A DNA stretch of 64,000 nucleotides from Glutamicibacter arilaitensis Re117 (GTDB lineage Bacteria; Actinomycetota; Actinomycetes; Actinomycetales; Micrococcaceae): contig NC_014550.1 of assembly GCF_000197735.1 (NCBI RefSeq), positions 558,001 through 622,000 on the forward strand, in the 5' to 3' direction. Both the position numbers and the translations under genes were made by a program. A model generated the notes under the pieces. The model did no database searches. It was not told the DNA's origin and worked only from the letters and a program-made list of their open reading frames with translations. Of this stretch, positions 62,162 to 64,000 are shown piece after piece (within the stretch, counting starts at the first letter, position 1; the number at the start of each line of letters is the position of its first letter).

Positions 62162-62773
62162 ATGGCCCGTAAACCCAAGTTGGACACCATCCTCGCCGAG
62201 GCAGTGGATACTGCTCGCGGTGCGCTCGCAGAAATTGCAGGCGTGTCGGAAATCGGCGAACACCTAGGGGTCACGGCGGAAGGTGAGCGACTTGTCACCC
62301 ATCGTTTTGTCTCCCATAAAAAGGGATACCAAGGATGGACCTGGTTTGCCACACTTGCACGGGTGTCTCGGGCTAAGTCCAAAGACCTGACGGTGTGCGA
62401 AGTCGGCATCATCGCCGGAGAGCACTCGCTGCTTGCTCCAGCATGGGTGCCGTGGGCAGACCGCTTGGCCAAGGAAGAGATTGAAGCGGCTAGCGCTGAG
62501 GAAGCCGGTGAAACCTCTGGCGAGGATACCGGAACCGCGGCTTCAGCAGAACGCGCTGAGACTCAACCTGACGCTGCAGTGGCTGAAGATTCCACTTCAG
62601 CCACTGAGAAGCAGCCTGAGTCGGATGAGGCAGAAGATGCCGAAAGCGACCAGGAGACGGTTCAGACTCATAAGTCTCCAGCCCGACGCCAGGTGCGCCG
62701 CCGCCGGACCGCACAGCGCACCGCAGCCCGACGCCGGGCAGCGCAACGCAATCGGACGCGCAAAGAAAACTAG
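62162..62773 (+). CDS. DUF3027 family protein
   Basis: This 203-residue protein has a conserved N-terminal part (1-105): KLDTILAEAVDTARGALAEIAG, HRFVSHKKGYQGWTWFATLARV and VCEVGIIAGEHSLLAPAWVPW. This is the DUF3027 signature. The C-terminal half is low-complexity, first acidic (Glu/Ala/Asp/Ser) and then very basic (RRRRTAQRTAARRRAAQRNR), like a nucleic-acid-binding tail. It has no ribosome-binding site of its own and depends on the cold-shock gene upstream. Its function is unknown, but the pairing suggests an RNA-linked role. Confidence 0.88.
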   Translation: MARKPKLDTILAEAVDTARGALAEIAGVSEIGEHLGVTAEGERLVTHRFVSHKKGYQGWTWFATLARVSRAKSKDLTVCEVGIIAGEHSLLAPAWVPWADRLAKEEIEAASAEEAGETSGEDTGTAASAERAETQPDAAVAEDSTSATEKQPESDEAEDAESDQETVQTHKSPARRQVRRRRTAQRTAARRRAAQRNRTRKEN

Positions 62774-62785
62774 GCAGTAAAAAGC

Positions 62786-62830
62786 AAAGACCTTCGCCCA
62801 ACGATGTTGCATCGTTGGGCGAAGGTCTTT
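62786..62830. terminator. Bidirectional terminator between the DUF3027 gene and serC
   Basis: AAAGACCTTCGCCCAACGAT pairs with ATCGTTGGGCGAAGGTCTTT around a 5-base loop. Confidence 0.93.
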
Positions 62831-62849
62831 GACGTTAAATCGTGAAGCT

Positions 62850-63971
62850 CTAGAGCTGCTCGATCACGTAGTCGATGCACTTGAGCAGCGACTCAACGTC
62901 ATTTGGCTCAATCGCAACAAAAGTTGCGATACGCAACTGGTTGCGTCCAAGCTTGCGGTAAGGCTCCACATCGACCACGCCATTGGCACGCAGCACCTTG
63001 GCGATTGCCGAAGCGTCCACTGAATCTGCGAAGTCAACAGTTGAGATGACGTTGGAGCGGTGAGCAGGGTTGGCAACATAAGGGGCGGCAATTTCGGATG
63101 CCTCGGCCCATGCCTGGATCTTGCCGGCAGATTCCGCAGTGCGTGCTGCTGCCCACTTCAAACCACCATTGGCGTTGATCCACTTGATCTGCGCATCCAG
63201 CCCGACCAACGTGGTCAGCGACGGGGTGTTGTAGGTCTGGTTCTTCAGCGAGTTATCCAGAGCGGTCTTCAGATTCAGGAAGTCCGGGATCCAACGATCG
63301 GTAGCTGCGATTTCTTCGATGCGGGCAATGGCAGCAGGCGAAACGAAGGCCAGCCACAAGCCGCCATCCGAAGCGAAGTTCTTCTGCGGGGCGAAATAGT
63401 ACACATCGGTCTCGGCCAGATCGACATCCAGTCCGCCGGCGGCGCTGGTGGCGTCAATGACGACCAACGCATCGGCATTCGCACCAGCAACACGCTGGAT
63501 CGGTGCGGCAGCGCCGGTGGAAGTCTCATTGTGAGGCCATGCGTAGAGGTCTACATCCGCTTCGGCGACTGGTTCGGGCACGGTGCCAGGCTCGCCAACA
63601 ATGATTGAGGAAGCTTCCAGGAATGGAGCCTTGTCGGTAGCCTTGGCGAATTTTGAACCGAACTCACCGAAGGACAGGTGCTGTGCCTTGGAACGGACCA
63701 AGCTGAAGGCCGCTGCATCCCAGAACGCGGTGGAACCGCCCACGCCTAGCAATACTTCATAGCCTGCTGGCGCGTTGAACATTTCCTTCAAGCCGTCCTG
63801 CACCGAGGCGACGAGGTTCTTGACTGGAGCCTGGCGGTGGGAAGTGCCAAGCAGCTCGGGGCCAGCATCGACGATGGCCTGAACCTGTTCTGCACGAACC
63901 TTGGACGGTCCGGCGCCGAATCGACCATCGGCAGGCAGAAGGTTTTCTGGAATTTTGATATCCGTGCTCAT
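62850..63971 (-). CDS. serC: Phosphoserine aminotransferase
   Basis: This 373-residue PLP enzyme converts 3-phosphohydroxypyruvate and glutamate to phosphoserine in serine synthesis. FGAGPSKVR begins the fold, GTSHRQAPVK is the phosphate-binding region, VIDATSAAGGLDVDL holds the cofactor Asp and YFAPQKNFASDGGLW holds the Schiff-base Lys. It is the actinobacterial type (long LPADGRFGAGPSK start). AGAGGAGCGCG supports ATG 63971. The terminator is shared with the convergent DUF3027 gene. Confidence 0.96.
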   Translation of the reverse strand: MSTDIKIPENLLPADGRFGAGPSKVRAEQVQAIVDAGPELLGTSHRQAPVKNLVASVQDGLKEMFNAPAGYEVLLGVGGSTAFWDAAAFSLVRSKAQHLSFGEFGSKFAKATDKAPFLEASSIIVGEPGTVPEPVAEADVDLYAWPHNETSTGAAAPIQRVAGANADALVVIDATSAAGGLDVDLAETDVYYFAPQKNFASDGGLWLAFVSPAAIARIEEIAATDRWIPDFLNLKTALDNSLKNQTYNTPSLTTLVGLDAQIKWINANGGLKWAAARTAESAGKIQAWAEASEIAAPYVANPAHRSNVISTVDFADSVDASAIAKVLRANGVVDVEPYRKLGRNQLRIATFVAIEPNDVESLLKCIDYVIEQL

Positions 63972-64000
63972 CGCGCTCCTCTTGTAGCGATAGATTGAAG

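Overview
This window is chromosomal DNA of a high-G+C actinobacterium, most likely a Micrococcaceae species of the Arthrobacter/Glutamicibacter group. Support comes from the two 16S rRNA genes, a senX3-regX3-phoU cluster, carD-ispDF-cysS-rlmB, a WXG100 protein, CIRCE-controlled groEL, and several small families typical of actinobacteria (DUF2516, DUF3027, DUF3263, DUF4193, LytR_C). The genus is my inference; actinobacterial origin is well supported.

Layout. 1-1.1 kb: the tail of an IS982-type transposase next to a YbdD/YjiX-type small gene and a conserved unknown gene. 1.1-8.2 kb: two nearly identical IS1595-type elements in opposite orientation. They flank an aldo/keto reductase, tRNA-Thr(CGT), a secreted TAP-type peptidase, holB and tmk. 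Each element has its own perfect 8-bp target duplication. The left one lies inside the 5' end of the aldo/keto reductase gene, and its terminal repeat supplies a replacement in-frame ATG. 8.2-19.6 kb: core genes metB-like, DUF2516, gpmA, DUF4193, phoU, senX3-regX3, a lipoprotein, carD, ispDF fusion, cysS and rlmB.

19.7-38.9 kb: two complete rRNA operons in the same orientation. They form a direct repeat of about 5.86 kb in which I found only three base differences. Between them lies a roughly 7.3-kb accessory segment: small membrane proteins, a GlcD/D-lactate-type FAD oxidase, tRNA-Pro, tRNA-Gln, tRNA-Glu, an HTH protein, an IS1249-type (IS256 family) element and a GtrA-like protein. 39-51 kb: a short-chain dehydrogenase, an orphan third 5S rRNA gene, a UgpC/MsiK-type sugar ABC ATPase, otsB-otsA (trehalose synthesis), a DsbA-like membrane thiol protein, tRNA-Thr(TGT), a DUF808 membrane protein, a two-gene restriction-modification system, a GNAT acetyltransferase and tRNA-Val.

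50.8-64 kb: an LLM flavin oxidoreductase, a ThrE-type exporter, ung, DUF3263 and LytR_C proteins, two CIRCE operators with groEL, a DUF4031-HD protein, an orphan WXG100 protein, a histidine kinase/response regulator pair, a cold-shock-domain protein coupled to a DUF3027 protein, and serC.

I found no CRISPR array, prophage or large defence island. The most informative signals are the IS insertion that rebuilds a start codon, an in-frame ochre stop shared by both IS1595 copies, the tandem rRNA operons with a 16S helix-45 polymorphism and an orphan 5S gene, a PHO-box-like direct repeat between phoU and senX3, and the restriction-modification pair.
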